Origin: Ashinkailepas kermadecensis
Taxonomy: Eukaryota; Arthropoda; Thecostraca; Neolepadidae
Direction of reading: 5' to 3'
NCBI GenBank assembly: GCA_034440615.1
Contig: JAOTOM010003998.1
Span: 1-64,000 of the forward strand
Length of the DNA: 64,000 nucleotides
Shown: piece by piece, positions 33,121-45,593 of the stretch
Layout of the letters: the number at the start of each line of letters is the position of its first letter
Position numbering within the stretch: the stretch's first letter is position 1
Translations under genes and position numbers: made by a program
Notes under the pieces: generated by a model
The model's input: the letters and a program-made list of their open reading frames with translations, nothing else
The model's database searches: none
What the model was told of the DNA's origin: nothing

Positions 33121-35048
33121 CCCCCCCCCCCCATTTGCTTTGTTCTGCCGACTACTATGTTTATAAAGACATGAAGACATAAAAGATCAGTGCAACTATG
33201 AGCCACAAGGGCCCTTCTTGGTTGCACTCTGGACACTGAACCAGTTGCCCACCAAATCTGTGGATCAACCCTCTCTGGAATACAGGAAACCATTCTTCTT
33301 TTCAGTATTCTTATAATGATTGTCTATGCTGTTTTTAAAGATGTTCAGTGTGTTGCTACTGACAATGGTTTTCCGGCAGCTGGTTCCAGTGTTCTACAAC
33401 CCTGTTGGTGAAGAAAGACTGTTTTAACCTTGTCCTGCTGTGATTAACTTTAATTTTGAATTGATGACCTCTAATAGCATCATTTCTGTTAAATGGAAAT
33501 ATTTCCCTGATATGTCCCTGTTCCTCACCATGAACAAATTTAAAGACCTCCATGAGATCTCCTCTCAGCCTTCTATATCTAAGTGAAAACATATTCAATT
33601 TCTTCAATCTTTCCTCATATGCCAGGTTGCCTATACCATTAACCATTTTTGTTGCCCTCTTTTGTACTCTCTCTAAAAGCCAACAATCTTTTTCATAACT
33701 AGGGGACCAAGCTTGGACACAGTATTCCAAATGTGGCCAGACATATGCACGGTAAAGCTTCCTGATGACTTCCTCACTTTTGCATGATACATTCCTATTT
33801 ATTGCCCCAAGCATTATTAGTGCCTTCTTCCTGGCTTCTCTGGTCTGTTCTGATGCCCCCAATTTTGTGTTCAAAATAACACCTAAGTCCTTCTGCTGCT
33901 GATTCACTGATAGTACTTGGCCACCCATCAAGTATGGAGCCTTCATATGCTGCCTACCTACATGCATGATTTTGCACCTATCAAAGTTAAATTTAATTTG
34001 CCATTTTTCGGACCACTTCACAAGCTCGTCTAATTCTTTCTGCAGCAAGACCTACTCATTGTGCCCTGTTATTGCTCTAAAGACCTTCAAATCATCCGCA
34101 AATTTCAAAACCTTGCTGCTTAGGCCACTTTCAATGTTATTTACAAATATAATCAACAATAGGGCCCCTGTACTGACCCCTGGGGGACTCCACTAAGAAC
34201 ATTTTGCCATGATGACTTAGTACCATTTAGCATCACTCTCTGCTGTCTATCTGAAAGCCACAACTCTATCCATTTTAGGATGCTATCTGTAATACCATGG
34301 ACCTGAAGCTGCATCATTAACCGTTTATGGGGTACCTTGTCAAAGGCCTTACTAAAGTCAAGATATGCTACATCAACCTGATTTCCCTGATCAAATTGCT
34401 CTGTAGCAAAATTCAACAGTCCAAGAGATTTGTGAGACACGATCGCCCTTTTCTAAACCCATGTTGAGTATCTTGAATCAATCTGTTTCCTTCCAGAAAA
34501 CTAACTATTCTATCCTTGATAATTGCTTCAAGTACCTTGCAGACTAGGGATGTGAGGCTTACTGGCCTATGGTTTTCAACTTTCCCTCTTTCTCCTTTCT
34601 TGAATATAGGAACTACCTTTGCCCTTTTCCAATCTGTTGGAATTTCATTTTGTGAAACTGATCTACAAAATACTATACTAAGTGGAATTGCCAGTTCCTT
34701 TTCAGCTTCCCGCAATACCCTAGCATAAATTCCACCAGGTCCTGCTGCCTTGTTTGGCTTTATTTTCCTGATATAATTCAAAACAACATCACTATCAATG
34801 AAATCAACATCATGTAACTGATCACCTGTCACAGAGCTGTGGTTCACAGTTGGCAGAATCTGAATTTCCCTCAAGTAAGATTTGAACTTTTCCCACATTT
34901 CACAGGCATTTAAATTGGAGAATTCTTCTTCCCATTTTATGGCACTTAAAGCCGATCTCATGCAGTCAAAGTTTGCCCTGTTAAAATTTGGAACCTTTGC
35001 CAAATTATCCTTGATTGTTCCTGCTACTTGTGCCTTAAATCTCACTAT

Positions 35049-35052
<4 letters not shown>
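33121..35052 (-). mobile_element. CR1/L2-like non-LTR retrotransposon, 5'-truncated and broken
   Basis: On the minus strand, pieces of one ORF2 run 35045 to 33265. In order they show the RT motifs [47 protein letters not shown] and the catalytic FADD (34091-34102), then the C-terminal LEYCVQAWSP and RRLRGDLMEVFKFVHG blocks typical of Jockey-group CR1/L2-like elements. The endonuclease domain is absent. The frame shifts near 34410, 34165 and 33375, and a TAG interrupts it near 34050, so it cannot be active. The 5' break abuts the (TA)n tract. The 3' end is probably near the C-run at 33121. Confidence 0.9.
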
Positions 35053-36574
<1,522 letters not shown>

Positions 36575-36740
36575 GGGGGGGGGCGAGTGGTCTCAGGGTA
36601 GAATGTTCATCGCCCAACTGAAAATTTGTGGGTTCGAGTCCCACCTGCCGCTCCTCTTCGCACACGACCAATTGGCGTGGGCGATTGGCCACGCTGTATG
36701 GTTGATAAAGGAATCGACTCGCAACAACCAAAAACCAGCC
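36575..36740 (+). mobile_element. tRNA-derived SINE-like element (family 2)
   Basis: After a G-run, an A-box-like TGGTCTCAGGGTAGAATG is followed by a perfect T-arm, GTGGG-TTCGAGT-CCCAC, with the B box GGTTCGAGTCC. The anticodon region does not fold normally, so it is not a functional tRNA. The following sequence (GCGTGGGCGATTGGCCACGC) forms a hairpin, and an AACCAAAAACCAGCCAACC tail comes next. I could not fix target-site duplications. Confidence 0.6.
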
Positions 36741-37784
36741 AACCACCGACCGCTTGGCTGGCTGGTTGACTGGTTCGTGGTTTTGGTCCTGACCGCGTTG
36801 TTGAGCTCGGACAAAGGTGCCGTGACACCATTAGCTTCTCGTACTACTCAAGTTATTATCACTATAGTTATGATTTTCTCAAAGAGATGCGACCTAGCTT
36901 ATCATACAGAGGTACTACATCGCGACCTGAAAGTTGGGTGTGGAGGGACATCGCTCTTGCTTTGGTCGATTCATTCCATGTCACGTGTATTGACTTAATG
37001 TTCGGAAAATGTTGGATGGACTTGTTGCCCCCCCTCCCCCTGTGACGCAGCCCCGCATCATTCACACCCGTCCATTGGGCGAATCCAGAACTGGGCGGAA
37101 GTGGGCACTAAGATATGTGTGGTCCCTGGTCCCTGGTCCCTGGACCAGGGATATAGATATCCCTGGTCGGAGAGCGGCGTATCCCTGATCGAAGAGCGGC
37201 CTACCCCGGATCGGAGAACAGCAACCCCCGATTTGAGAACGTTAGCCCTGGATCGCATAACGGTACCCCGCATCGCAGAGCGGTAACCTGGATCGGAGAA
37301 CGGTAACCCAAGATCGGAGAATGATACCACATTGTGAAGGCTCGAATGCGCCGCGTCACCTTCTGCACCATTGTCACGTTCTGCACCCTCGTTATTTTCT
37401 GCACCCCGTGGCAAATTATCGATCGAATGCCTCCCCCCTCCGGAAAGCTAGATTATGCCCCGCCATCAAAACTATGAGCGAAAGACTTCCATGTGAAGGA
37501 ATTGTGCGCCTCCTGGGTCGATTAGAGCACCCCTGCCCCCACCCAACCCCCTTCTCGTAATGTGTTCCCTGTCAATGACGCATCTGCGAGTCAGCGGAAT
37601 GCCTTGGACGCCTCGTCTCGATGAAGAAGTATCCTGCAGCGGCACCTCGCTGTAACGCTCAAGCGCTCACCTGCGAACCGAATGCTCCAGCATTGTGTTT
37701 TTCATCCATCACCCCACAAATAGACTAGAATTAGTTCGTTGTGTGGAAGTTCCATATCCAATTTACTGTTCCTGGGTGTTGGAT
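36741..37784. other. No gene recognised; ~30-bp array at 37120-37325
   Basis: GTCCCTGGTCCCTGG repeats at 37122-37160, then about six diverged 30-bp units of GGATCGGAGAACGGTAACCC type up to 37325. The rest is unique sequence without motifs. Confidence 0.55.
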
Positions 37785-37925
37785 TGGTAGACTGGCGTGG
37801 AAGTGGCACTGATGGAGCAGCTGGTCACTGATTCGTCACGTGGAAGTGGCACTGATGGTGCAACTGGTCACTGATTCGTCACGTGGAAGTGGCACTGATG
37901 GTGCAACTGGTCACTGATTCGTCAC
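37785..37925. repeat. 43-bp minisatellite
   Basis: Three units of CGTGGAAGTGGCACTGATGG followed by TGCAACTGGTCACTGATTCG. Confidence 0.93.
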
Positions 37926-38104
37926 GCTGCTATCCATGGCACAATTTCGACTGACAACTTTTGCTGATGAACAATATATCTTGATTTGACATGAATAAGT
38001 ATTTGTATGCAATAATCCAGCGTAATTCTAGTACAATCACTAAAATACGCGCAGGTAATCGGGGCGAAACGTGCCACCATGCCACCATGCCAGTATCCAG
38101 GACC

Positions 38105-38765
38105 AAACGTGTTCTGTACCACCCTGTCACCCGATCACCATCTGCCGTGTTCTCCACCACCCTAACCGTCACCCGATCACCATCTGCCGTGTTGTCCACC
38201 ACCCTAACCGTCACCCGATCACCAGCTGCCGTGTTCTCCACCACCCTAACCGTCACCCGATCACCATCTGCCGTGTTCCCACCACCCTAACCGTCACCCG
38301 ATCACCAGCTGCCGTGTTCTCCACCACCATAACCACCGTCACCCGATCACCATCTGCCGTGTTCTCCACCACCCTAACCATCACCCGATCACCATCTGCC
38401 GTGTTCTCCACCACCCTAACCGTCACCCGATCACCATCTGCCGTGTTCTCCACCACCCTAACCGTCACCCGATCACCATCTGCCGTGTTCTCCACCACCC
38501 TAACCGTCACCCGATCACCAGCTGCCGTGTTCTCCACCACCCTAACCGTCACCCGATCACCATCTGCCGTGTTCTCCACCACCCTAACCGTCACCCGATC
38601 ACCATCTGCCGTGTTCTCCACCACCCTAACCGTCACCCGATCACCATCTGCCGTGTTCTCCACCACCCTAACCGTCACCCGATCACCATCTGCCGTGTTC
38701 TCCACCACCCTAACCGTCACCCGATCATCATCTGCCGTGTTCTCCACCACCCTAACCGTCACCAA
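38105..38765. repeat. 42-bp minisatellite in the intron before the receptor exon
   Basis: About 15 units sharing CCACCACCCTAACCGTCACC and CGATCACCATCTGCCGTGTT. It ends 35 bases before the acceptor of the receptor exon at 38801. Each unit holds CCCTAACC, which matches the branch-point consensus CTAAC. The 14-residue VTRSPSAVFSTTLT repeat is an artefact of the unit length. Confidence 0.97.
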
Positions 38766-38800
38766 ATCACCAGCTGACCCATATCCATGGCTCCCGGCAG

Positions 38801-38912
38801 GTACTCGGCCATCATGCACCCCCTGCAGCCCAGGATGAGCCGCTCGTGGACTCTGATCGTCACCATCGGCATCTGGGCGGTATCGGCGGCTCTGGCGGCG
38901 CCCATGTACGGG
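38801..38912 (+). CDS. Tachykinin-receptor-like GPCR, exon covering TM3 end to TM4 (partial gene)
   Basis: A 112-base exon lies between an acceptor (CATGGCTCCCGGCAG, with a CTGAC branch-point-like site about 25 bases upstream) and a consensus donor (GGG|GTGAGT). It starts at the third base of a codon, so the arginine of the DRY motif would be split across the intron. It then reads YSAIMHPLQPRMSRS and TM4, TLIVTIGIWAVSAALAAP, ending MYG. DRYxAIxHPLxPRxS is a hallmark of tachykinin (neurokinin) receptors, and the tryptophan of TM4 (4.50) is present. The product would be a Gq-type neuropeptide receptor in the plasma membrane. Exons for TM1-3 were not found in the window. A related neuropeptide receptor is the main alternative. 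Confidence 0.8.
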
Positions 38913-39400
38913 GTGAGTACGGACCAGCAGCAGTGGGGATGGGGGTAGCATCTGCGGCCCTCATGTACGGGGTAGGTAGGGAACAGCAGGGGGACAGTAT
39001 CCCAGGCCCCATGTACGGGGAGAGTACGGAGCAGCAGTGTGTGTGTGGGGGGGGGCAGTATCTGCGGCCCACATGTACGGGTGAGTACGGACCAGCAGCA
39101 GTGGGGATGGGGGCAGCATCTGCGGCCCTCATGTACGGGGTAAGCAGGGAACAGCAGGGGGGACAGTATCCCAGGCCCCATGTACGGGGAGAGTACGGAC
39201 CAGCAGCAGTGTGGGGGGGGGCAGTACCTGCGGCCCCCCATGTACGGGGTGAGTACGGACCAGCAGCAGTGGGGATGGGGGCAGCAGTATCTGCAGTGGG
39301 GATGGTGGATGGGGGCAGCAGTGTGTGGGGGTGGGGTGGGGGGGGGGGGGGCAGTATCTGCGGCCCCATGTGCATGGCGACTACGGAACAGCAATATGGT
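38901..39400 (+). repeat. Minisatellite repeating the receptor exon end and its 5' splice site
   Basis: Eight units of about 48-62 bases (one of about 125), each beginning CCATGTACGGG plus a donor-like sequence. Units 1-3 and 4-6 form a duplicated trimer. Donor positions read GTGAGT (true site), GTAGGT, GAGAGT, GTGAGT, GTAAGC, GAGAGT, GTGAGT and GCGACT. Units also contain GGGGCAG(C/T)ATCTGCGGCC, an AG that could act as a weak acceptor. G-runs make the tract G-quadruplex-prone. In the exon frame, read-through hits TAG 13 codons after the exon. Confidence 0.9.
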
Positions 39401-39829
39401 GGGAGGGCACATTATCCACAATAAGATACGCACACTAAGATGGCGTTCACTAGATGCAGCCAGAAAAATAAAGCCGTCCATTTGAAACCCTATGTCTGCC
39501 GTTGGTGCTCGTAAAAACAGACACTATGTTCTAGATTGATGGCTTAGACCGTAAACAGTAGTGCGAGCAAAAACCAGAGGCAATCCAATCATATTTTTCG
39601 CATATATAAATGGTCAGCAGACAGCACAACACAACTACCTGCTTTATATTTATCGCTATTCCCGTACACTGGAGCATACATCTGAGATGCAGCAGCTTTG
39701 CGACAGAGATCTATGGATAACATAAACACTCGTCCAACGAGATACAACGATGGACTCGAGGAATAAAGAAGGCCTAAAGTGTGACATAGTTCGGCCCCAC
39801 GAGTCTGTCCGTGTCATTGTCTGTTCAAG
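39401..39829. other. Intron sequence of the receptor gene, no feature seen
   Basis: Non-repetitive AT-richer intron sequence between two arrays. No additional exon was found. Confidence 0.5.
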
Positions 39830-40577
39830 GTTAAAGCCGGTGGTGGGGAGCTGTCATTGTCTGTTCAAGGTTAAAGCCAGTGGTGGGGAGCTGTCATTGT
39901 CTGTTCAGGGTTAAAGCCAGTGGTGGGGAGCTGTCATTGTCTATTCAAGGTTAAAACCGGTGGTGGGGAGCTGTCATTGTCTGTTCAAGGTTAAAGCCGA
40001 TGGTGGGGACCTGTCATTGTCTGTTCAAGGTTAAAACCAGTAGTGGGGAGCTGTCATTGTCTGTTCAGGGTTATAGCGAGTGGTGGGGAGCTGCCATTGT
40101 CTGTTCAGGGTTAAAGCCATTGGTGGGGAGCTGTCATTGTCTGTTCAGGGTTAAAGCCAGTGGTGGGGAGCTGTCGTTGTCTGTTCAGGGTTAAAGCCAG
40201 TGGTGGGGAGCTGTCATTGTCTGTTGGAGGTTAAAGCTAGTGGTGTGGAGCTGTCATTGTCTGTTCAAGGTTAAAGCCAGTGGTGGGGAGCTGTCATTGT
40301 CTGTTCAGGGTTAAAGCCATTGGTGGGGAGCTGTCATTGTCTGTTCAAGGTTAAAGCCAGTGGTGGGGAGCTGTCATTGTCTGTTCAGGGTTAAAGCCAT
40401 TGGTGGGGAGCTGTCATTGTCTGTTCAAGGTTAAAGCCAGTGGTGGGGAGCTGTCATTGTCTGTTCAAGGTTAAAGCCAGTGGTGGGGAGCTGTCATTTG
40501 TCTGTTCAAGGTTAAAGCCAGTGGTGGGGAGCTGTCGTTGTCTGTTCAGGGTTAAAGCCATTGGTGGGGAGCTGTTG
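39830..40577. repeat. 40-bp minisatellite within the receptor intron
   Basis: About 18.5 units of GCCAGTGGTGGGGAGCTGTC followed by ATTGTCTGTTCAAGGTTAAA, with CATTGG and CAGGG variants alternating. Confidence 0.98.
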
Positions 40578-40881
40578 CAATACCATTCGCGCTGGCTTGC
40601 GGTGGGATCAAAGGACACGTTGTTGACATCTCAGAGGAATCAATCCGCCCCTCCTCGTCCAGGAATCCACGTGAAATTACTGTGCAGGCGAGTGTTTGAA
40701 TGACACAAGTATCTAAACGGGGGAGTACGATCATTTTCGTACAGCAATGCGGTTGAACATATAAACATCTAACAAAACAGTGTGCATCAGTATTCATGTA
40801 CCATGTGCCTAGACTTCAGATCCCCGATGTCAATGTTAGGGAAGCGTGACATTAACGTGTTGTTGACCTCTGTGACCTCAG

Positions 40882-40985
40882 GTCAGTGAAACGTACACCT
40901 TCGTGTACCCGAACGGCGGCATTCGCACACTGTGCTACTGCAAGTGGCCCGACGGTGAGACGATGGACTCGACCATGGAACTCGT
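40882..40985 (+). CDS. Tachykinin-receptor-like GPCR, exon covering extracellular loop 2
   Basis: A 104-base exon lies between an acceptor (CTCTGTGACCTCAG) and a donor (CTCGT|GTAAGT). It continues in frame from the 38801 exon (phase 0) and ends two bases into a codon. It reads VSETYTFVYPNGGI and RTLCYCKWPDGE, then TMDSTMELV. The cysteine-containing RT(L/V)CYxxWPDG motif matches extracellular loop 2 of tachykinin receptors; its cysteine forms the disulphide with TM3. TM5-TM7 exons were not found downstream. The shared frame and correct motif order make the two exons strong mutual support. Confidence 0.8.
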
Positions 40986-40989
40986 GTAA

Positions 40990-41590
40990 GTACATCGATG
41001 TCATCTCGCAGTACACCCATGTCATCTCGCAGTACACCCATGTCATCCCGCAGTACACCCATGTCATCTCGCAGTACACCCATGTCATCTCGCAGTACAC
41101 CCGTGTCACCTCGCAATACACCCATGTCATCCCGCAGTACACCCATGTCATACCGCAGTACACTCGTGTCATACCGCAGTACACCCATGTCATCTCGCAG
41201 TACACCCATGTCATCTCGCAGTACACCCGTGTCATACCGCAGTACACCCATGTCATCTCGCAGTACACCCATATCATCTCGCAGTACACCCATGTCATCT
41301 CGCAGTACACCCGTGTCATACCGCAGTACAACCATGTCATACCGCAGTACACTCGTGTCATACCGCAGTACACCCATGTCATCTCGCAGTACACCCATGT
41401 CATCCCGCAGTACACCCATGTCATACCGCAGTACACCGATGTCATCTCGCAGTACACCCATGTCATCTCGCAGTACACCCGTGTCATACCGCAGTACACC
41501 CATGTCATCTCGCAGTACACCCATATCATCCCGCAGTACACCCATGTCATCTCGCAGTACACCCCTATCATCTCGTTGTACACCGGTATC
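40990..41590. repeat. 21-bp minisatellite starting 4 bp inside the receptor intron
   Basis: About 28 units of GTACACCCATGTCATCTCGC plus A. The first unit, GTACATCGATGTCATCTCGC, overlaps the donor of the preceding exon (GTAAGTACATCG), so the array grew from the intron edge. Units carry CGCAG|TACACC or CATACCGCAG, AG sites resembling weak acceptors. Open frames in all directions are artefacts. Confidence 0.97.
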
Positions 41591-42401
41591 ATCTCGCACG
41601 TCTCACTCCACCGACGATCGTATTGGGCGCTGGCTCGCTCAGGATTTCCTCCTTGAGGGCGCGAGAATAACAGGTAAATAGTTCTGTTTGGGCCGTACGC
41701 CTTCCCACCCAACCTGGCGAACGTCTAGGCGTGCGGCACTGCTCTATGTTGCCGTTGCTTCTTTGCGGACGCGGTTGTAAATTTAGCCTTTATATTAATT
41801 ATTATAGATTGGATTCGGAATCCGATGTGAATAATGTGCAATCTGCATTGCAGATTGCACAATTGCACATTTGCACAATTGCAATTACAGATCCGTATGG
41901 ATCTGCAACGGAGTTACAGAGGAGAACTAGAGTACATCCTGTCCATCATGTCCGTCTGGATCTGCAACGAACGTTACAGAGGAGAGCTATAGTCCATTCT
42001 GCCCATCCTGTCGTCTGGATCGGCAATGAGAGTTACAGAGGAGAGCTAGAGTCCATCCTGCCCATCCCGTCAATGTGGAACTTGATGCTTACTTGCCATC
42101 TGTGTGTTAGCCAGAGAACGCGCATGGTTGCTACTGTCCCCGCCGCTCCCTGGACGGCAGGAATCTCTTCTACTCTTTCGCAACATCAAATATTGAATTT
42201 ACTTACCTCCGGTGCAGATGCTACAAAGCAGAGCAACGCTTGATTGCCACAGTCTCCCACACATGTCTACTTCAAACCACGCGCCTTGACGTAACCAGGC
42301 ACTGTCCTATGAGACTCGCAATAATCAGAGCATAATCATGTGGAGCGGGACACAACATACTGCCGATAACCTGCCCGGCCGGGGTATGCCACTTGGCTTG
42401 C
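41591..42401. other. Presumed intron; diverged ~62-bp repeats at 41895-42075
   Basis: GGATCTGCAACG..GTTACAGAGGAGAGCTAGAGTCCATCCTGCCCATC recurs about three times. GCAATCTGCATTGCAGATTGC at 41849-41869 is an almost perfect palindrome, followed by repeated TTGCACAATTGCA motifs. No further receptor exon is found. Confidence 0.5.
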
Positions 42402-42412
42402 GGCGAAAGGTA

Positions 42413-42601
42413 TTATTTATCGTTTGTTTATTGGGTGGTCTTCGTCGCACTTCGTGCACGATCACGGCTAATGGCGCCGCCCACACTGTTTCGCCGGTGG
42501 GCCGCGGGATTTGGAGGTGTCCTGAGTGGTGCGAGCGTTGAAGTCGGGACCTTTGGTGCCCAGAACTCAACACCATAACCACTCGGCCATCCCCGCCCCG
42601 T
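42413..42601 (-). mobile_element. tRNA-derived SINE (family 1), full length with perfect 11-bp TSD
   Basis: It lies on the minus strand, starting with GGGGCGGGGATGGCCGAGTGG (A box) and ending with ACCACCCAATAAACAAACG. A perfect direct repeat GGCGAAAGGTA flanks it (42402-42412 and 42602-42612). The perfect duplication suggests a younger insertion than the 16442 copy. Confidence 0.88.
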
Positions 42602-42612
42602 GGCGAAAGGTA

Positions 42613-42854
42613 CGTCATAGTGATGGATTAATGTCATTTCTGCGAGCGAAATATGCCTACCCGGTGGGAGGGAGCACTAGAGCGTCGTCACGATCACCGC
42701 CGTGCTAAGTCATCCAATATTTGCAAGTCGTCCAAGGTTGCGCCAACAGTTGAAAATGCACGTGAGTCTGAGTCTAAATCTGAGCGTCCACCGCGTGTTG
42801 GGAGTGACAGTGACGAGGGCGTACACCTGGCGCACACTCAGCGCCACCACCGGA
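42613..42854. other. Unique sequence before the 13-bp array
   Basis: The plus-strand frame starting at 42653 gives an acidic/serine-rich stretch (ESESKSERPPRVGSDSDEG) before entering the array. A GTGAGT follows AATGCAC at 42763. No family is recognised. Confidence 0.35.
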
Positions 42855-43237
42855 TACCTCCAGCAGGCACCACCAGCAGGCACCACCAGCAGGCACCACC
42901 AGCAGGCACCACCAGCAGGCACCACCAGCAGGCACCACCAGCAGGCACCACCAGCAGGCACCACCAGCAGGCACCACCAGCAGGCACCACCAGCAGGCAC
43001 CACCAGCAAGCAGCAGGCACCACCAGCAGGCACCACCAGCAGGCAGCAGGTACCACCAGCAGGCACCACCAGCAGGCACCACCAGCAGGCACCACCAGCA
43101 GGCACCACCAGCAGGCACCACCAGCAGGCACCACCAGCAGGCACCACCAGCAGGCACCACCACAGGTACCTCCAGCAGGCACCACCAGCAGGCACCACCA
43201 GCAGGCACCACCAGCAGGCACCACCAGCAGGCATGCC
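42855..43237. repeat. 13-bp minisatellite (CAGGCACCACCAG)n
   Basis: About 29 units with two CAGCAGG contractions. The period of 13 cycles through all frames, so several frames remain open (APPAGTTSRHHQQ). Confidence 0.98.
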
Positions 43238-43528
43238 AAACTACTGTTAACTCGGCACAATAGATCGCCGAATGGCCACACTGCGTTGGCGGTCAGAGAT
43301 TGCCGCCATTGTCATCGGCGCCAAACGGTCTGTCCGGGCAACGACCTGTGCTTGTAACTTTCCCGAATTAGAAGTTATGATAAGCTTCCGGAATGAGAAG
43401 CGCTGCCCGCATGCTAAGAGCACTGGCGGTGTTAGTGTGCTGCGTAGGCTGCTTGCCGGACGTTTGGTACTGACACTGCCCATTTATGATATGCTTTACA
43501 ATTCACTGTATGCAAAGTGCTGACACTG
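43238..43528. other. No gene recognised
   Basis: Unique sequence with an 83-codon plus-strand open frame (43272-43523) lacking recognised motifs. Confidence 0.45.
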
Positions 43529-44509
43529 TTAACACGCGCACTGGAGGGGGGGGGGGGGAAATCCGCCCATCCCTGCGGTTTTTCGTACATAACTCCAGAT
43601 TTTACCGGTCGATATACGCCATTTTTGCGTACCTGCTTAGAAGTGACCGGCGCGTTGCTTAAAGGAAGAAAAACGGAAATCGGGATACCATTTTTTGAGT
43701 TAGGGGCCGGTAAAATCAAAACAATTCGTAGCGCCACACCACAAAAATCGGCGCTGATGCGCTTCCCGTATATTGGCAAAAGGGAAGTGTTCTTGGCAAC
43801 ACTAGCGACTTGTTTGATGTATATTGTTATGCTATATAGTTTCAAGGTCATGTTTGGTCACCGAGGTCAAGTCAGGTCAAGTTCATGACAAGTTAATGGA
43901 ACCAAACTTGGTCAACTGGAATGTTGTCGTAAATGCAAATGACTGTCATGCGATTGATGTCGCTTTGCATGTTACTTCCTACACATTCTGAAAACTACTG
44001 TTTGTCATCGTGTACCTAAGCGTTTCCATACTTTATTCATGTACTTCACTCCTTTCTTCGCCAAGCCGATTGCGCCGAGCTGCCCGACGGAGCAGTTGGG
44101 TTGGCGGCACGGTTCCGGTAACTGGAACAGGTAACTCACCTGATAATGTGCTACTTTATAGGTGACCTAAGGTCAAATGGCGTGTCTAGCATCTGTATTG
44201 CATCATTAGTAATGTCCAAAACATCATTGATGCCCATTTTGGAGCATTTAAACACAACCACAGCGATCCATAACAATGACAAGCCAAGCCACGCAAAACA
44301 AGAACATTTTGACATATGTGACCTCATTTGACCTTGAAAATATTTATCTAAGGTCATCAAATTCACACACAATAGAGATCTCTTCCGTACCCATCCACCC
44401 TGCGAATTTTGTTAATCCATCTTTAACAGGAGCCGAGATCTTAGGGGAAGAATCCGCCCCCCTCCTCCAGTGCGCGTAATTTTCAGAGGCCCTCCAGGGC
44501 GCGTGTTAA
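43529..44509 (+). mobile_element. TTAA-flanked inverted-repeat element, copy 2 (981 bp)
   Basis: It has the same TTAACACGCGCACTGGAGGG start and inverted end as copy 1, TTAA on both sides, and colinear interiors of high similarity. It contains a segment near 43937-44022 (GACTGTCATGCGATTGATGT .. TGTACCTAAG) that copies 1 and 3 lack, so it represents a longer subfamily. No coding capacity. Confidence 0.87.
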
Positions 44510-44629
44510 CTTAGCATTCACGCCGTAAACATTTGTCTTCGCACTTGACACTTGTCACATGTTGCTAGCTTGACATTTGTCACACCAGTTGCGCAAGCTT
44601 TATTTCTAGACGGTACAGCTCTTATCCGA

Positions 44630-44785
44630 TCCTGGTACAGTGTGACGGGGTAGCTCGCAGGTGACCCTGGTGCAGTGTGACGGGGTAGCTCGCAGGTGAC
44701 CCTGGTGCAGTGTGACGGGGTAGCTCGCAGGTGACCCTGGTGCAGTGTGACGGGGTAGCTCGCAGGTGACCCTGGTGCGGTGTGT
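44630..44785. repeat. 35-bp minisatellite
   Basis: About 4.4 units of CCTGGTGCAGTGTGACGGGG followed by TAGCTCGCAGGTGAC. Confidence 0.95.
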
Positions 44786-45593
44786 CCAAGAGGTGGGCTT
44801 TGTCGACTTGCTGGATATTTATCATTGGAAAATTGAAATGCTTGGGATATTCCAAAGTCAGGTATTTGTGTATTAAGCATTTCACCCTGAGACGTCGATG
44901 GTATTGACACTTGGAACTTATTCTGCAATAAGCAGAGTTTGGGAAGCATAGACCTTAATGCTACCACCTGATAATATAGTTTCATTTTAACAACACACTT
45001 TAGATCCAGTGTTGTGAAGCGCCAGCAATGGTTTGGGACCAATATAATATATGGCATGTTCCACCCTGCGATTTATGGTGGTGCTATGGTTCAAAAGAAA
45101 CCAATGTATGGTTCCTGCTATCCAGTTCACATGACATGCGTACCAGTGTTTGGCAAGATGAACTAGGCTGAACAACAGAGTGTACGAAAAAAAGCACTGC
45201 AAAAACAATTTGCAAGCCCAAGATGCACCAATGAGCACTAGCAACCCTGATTAACTGCGTCCAGACCTAGAAACAACCCAGAGCAGCCAGTTATTTGATC
45301 ACGCATCAATAGGATGTTGGATCATTAGCAGAACGATTTGTATACTTTTCACAACATATTCTGTTGGCTTGCGCCGCAAGGTTTCGTTCTAGGTCAACTT
45401 CTTGTTATCGTTGTGCACAACATTAGATTGTGTTGAAGAGTATTGCGCTTGAATTTATTGGCATCGAACTGGTAGGAATGGCTGACAATACTTATGAATC
45501 TGGCGATATTCAGATAGTACTGGTAGAACCTAAAAAGATGGGCTGATAAATGACAGATGTCCGCCAACTGTGACAAGACTGGACGTCATTCAA
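44786..45593. other. No gene recognised
   Basis: AT-rich unique sequence with short minus-strand open frames, none recognised. It may be 5' parts of the following LINE, too decayed to read. Confidence 0.4.

Noticed and set aside
33265..35045. Active reverse transcriptase gene
   Set aside because: The FADD motif is kept, but frameshifts, an in-frame stop and the missing 5' part make it a dead LINE copy.
36586..36655. Functional tRNA gene
   Set aside because: The A and B boxes and T-arm are good, but the anticodon and acceptor stems do not fold, and a SINE-like body follows.
38133..38760. Telomere-like repeats (CCCTAACC)
   Set aside because: CCCTAACC appears once per 42-bp unit, not in direct succession, so it is not a telomeric tract.
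42653..43357. 234-codon plus-strand gene
   Set aside because: Most of it is the 13-bp array. The acidic start has no recognised motif or confirmed start site.
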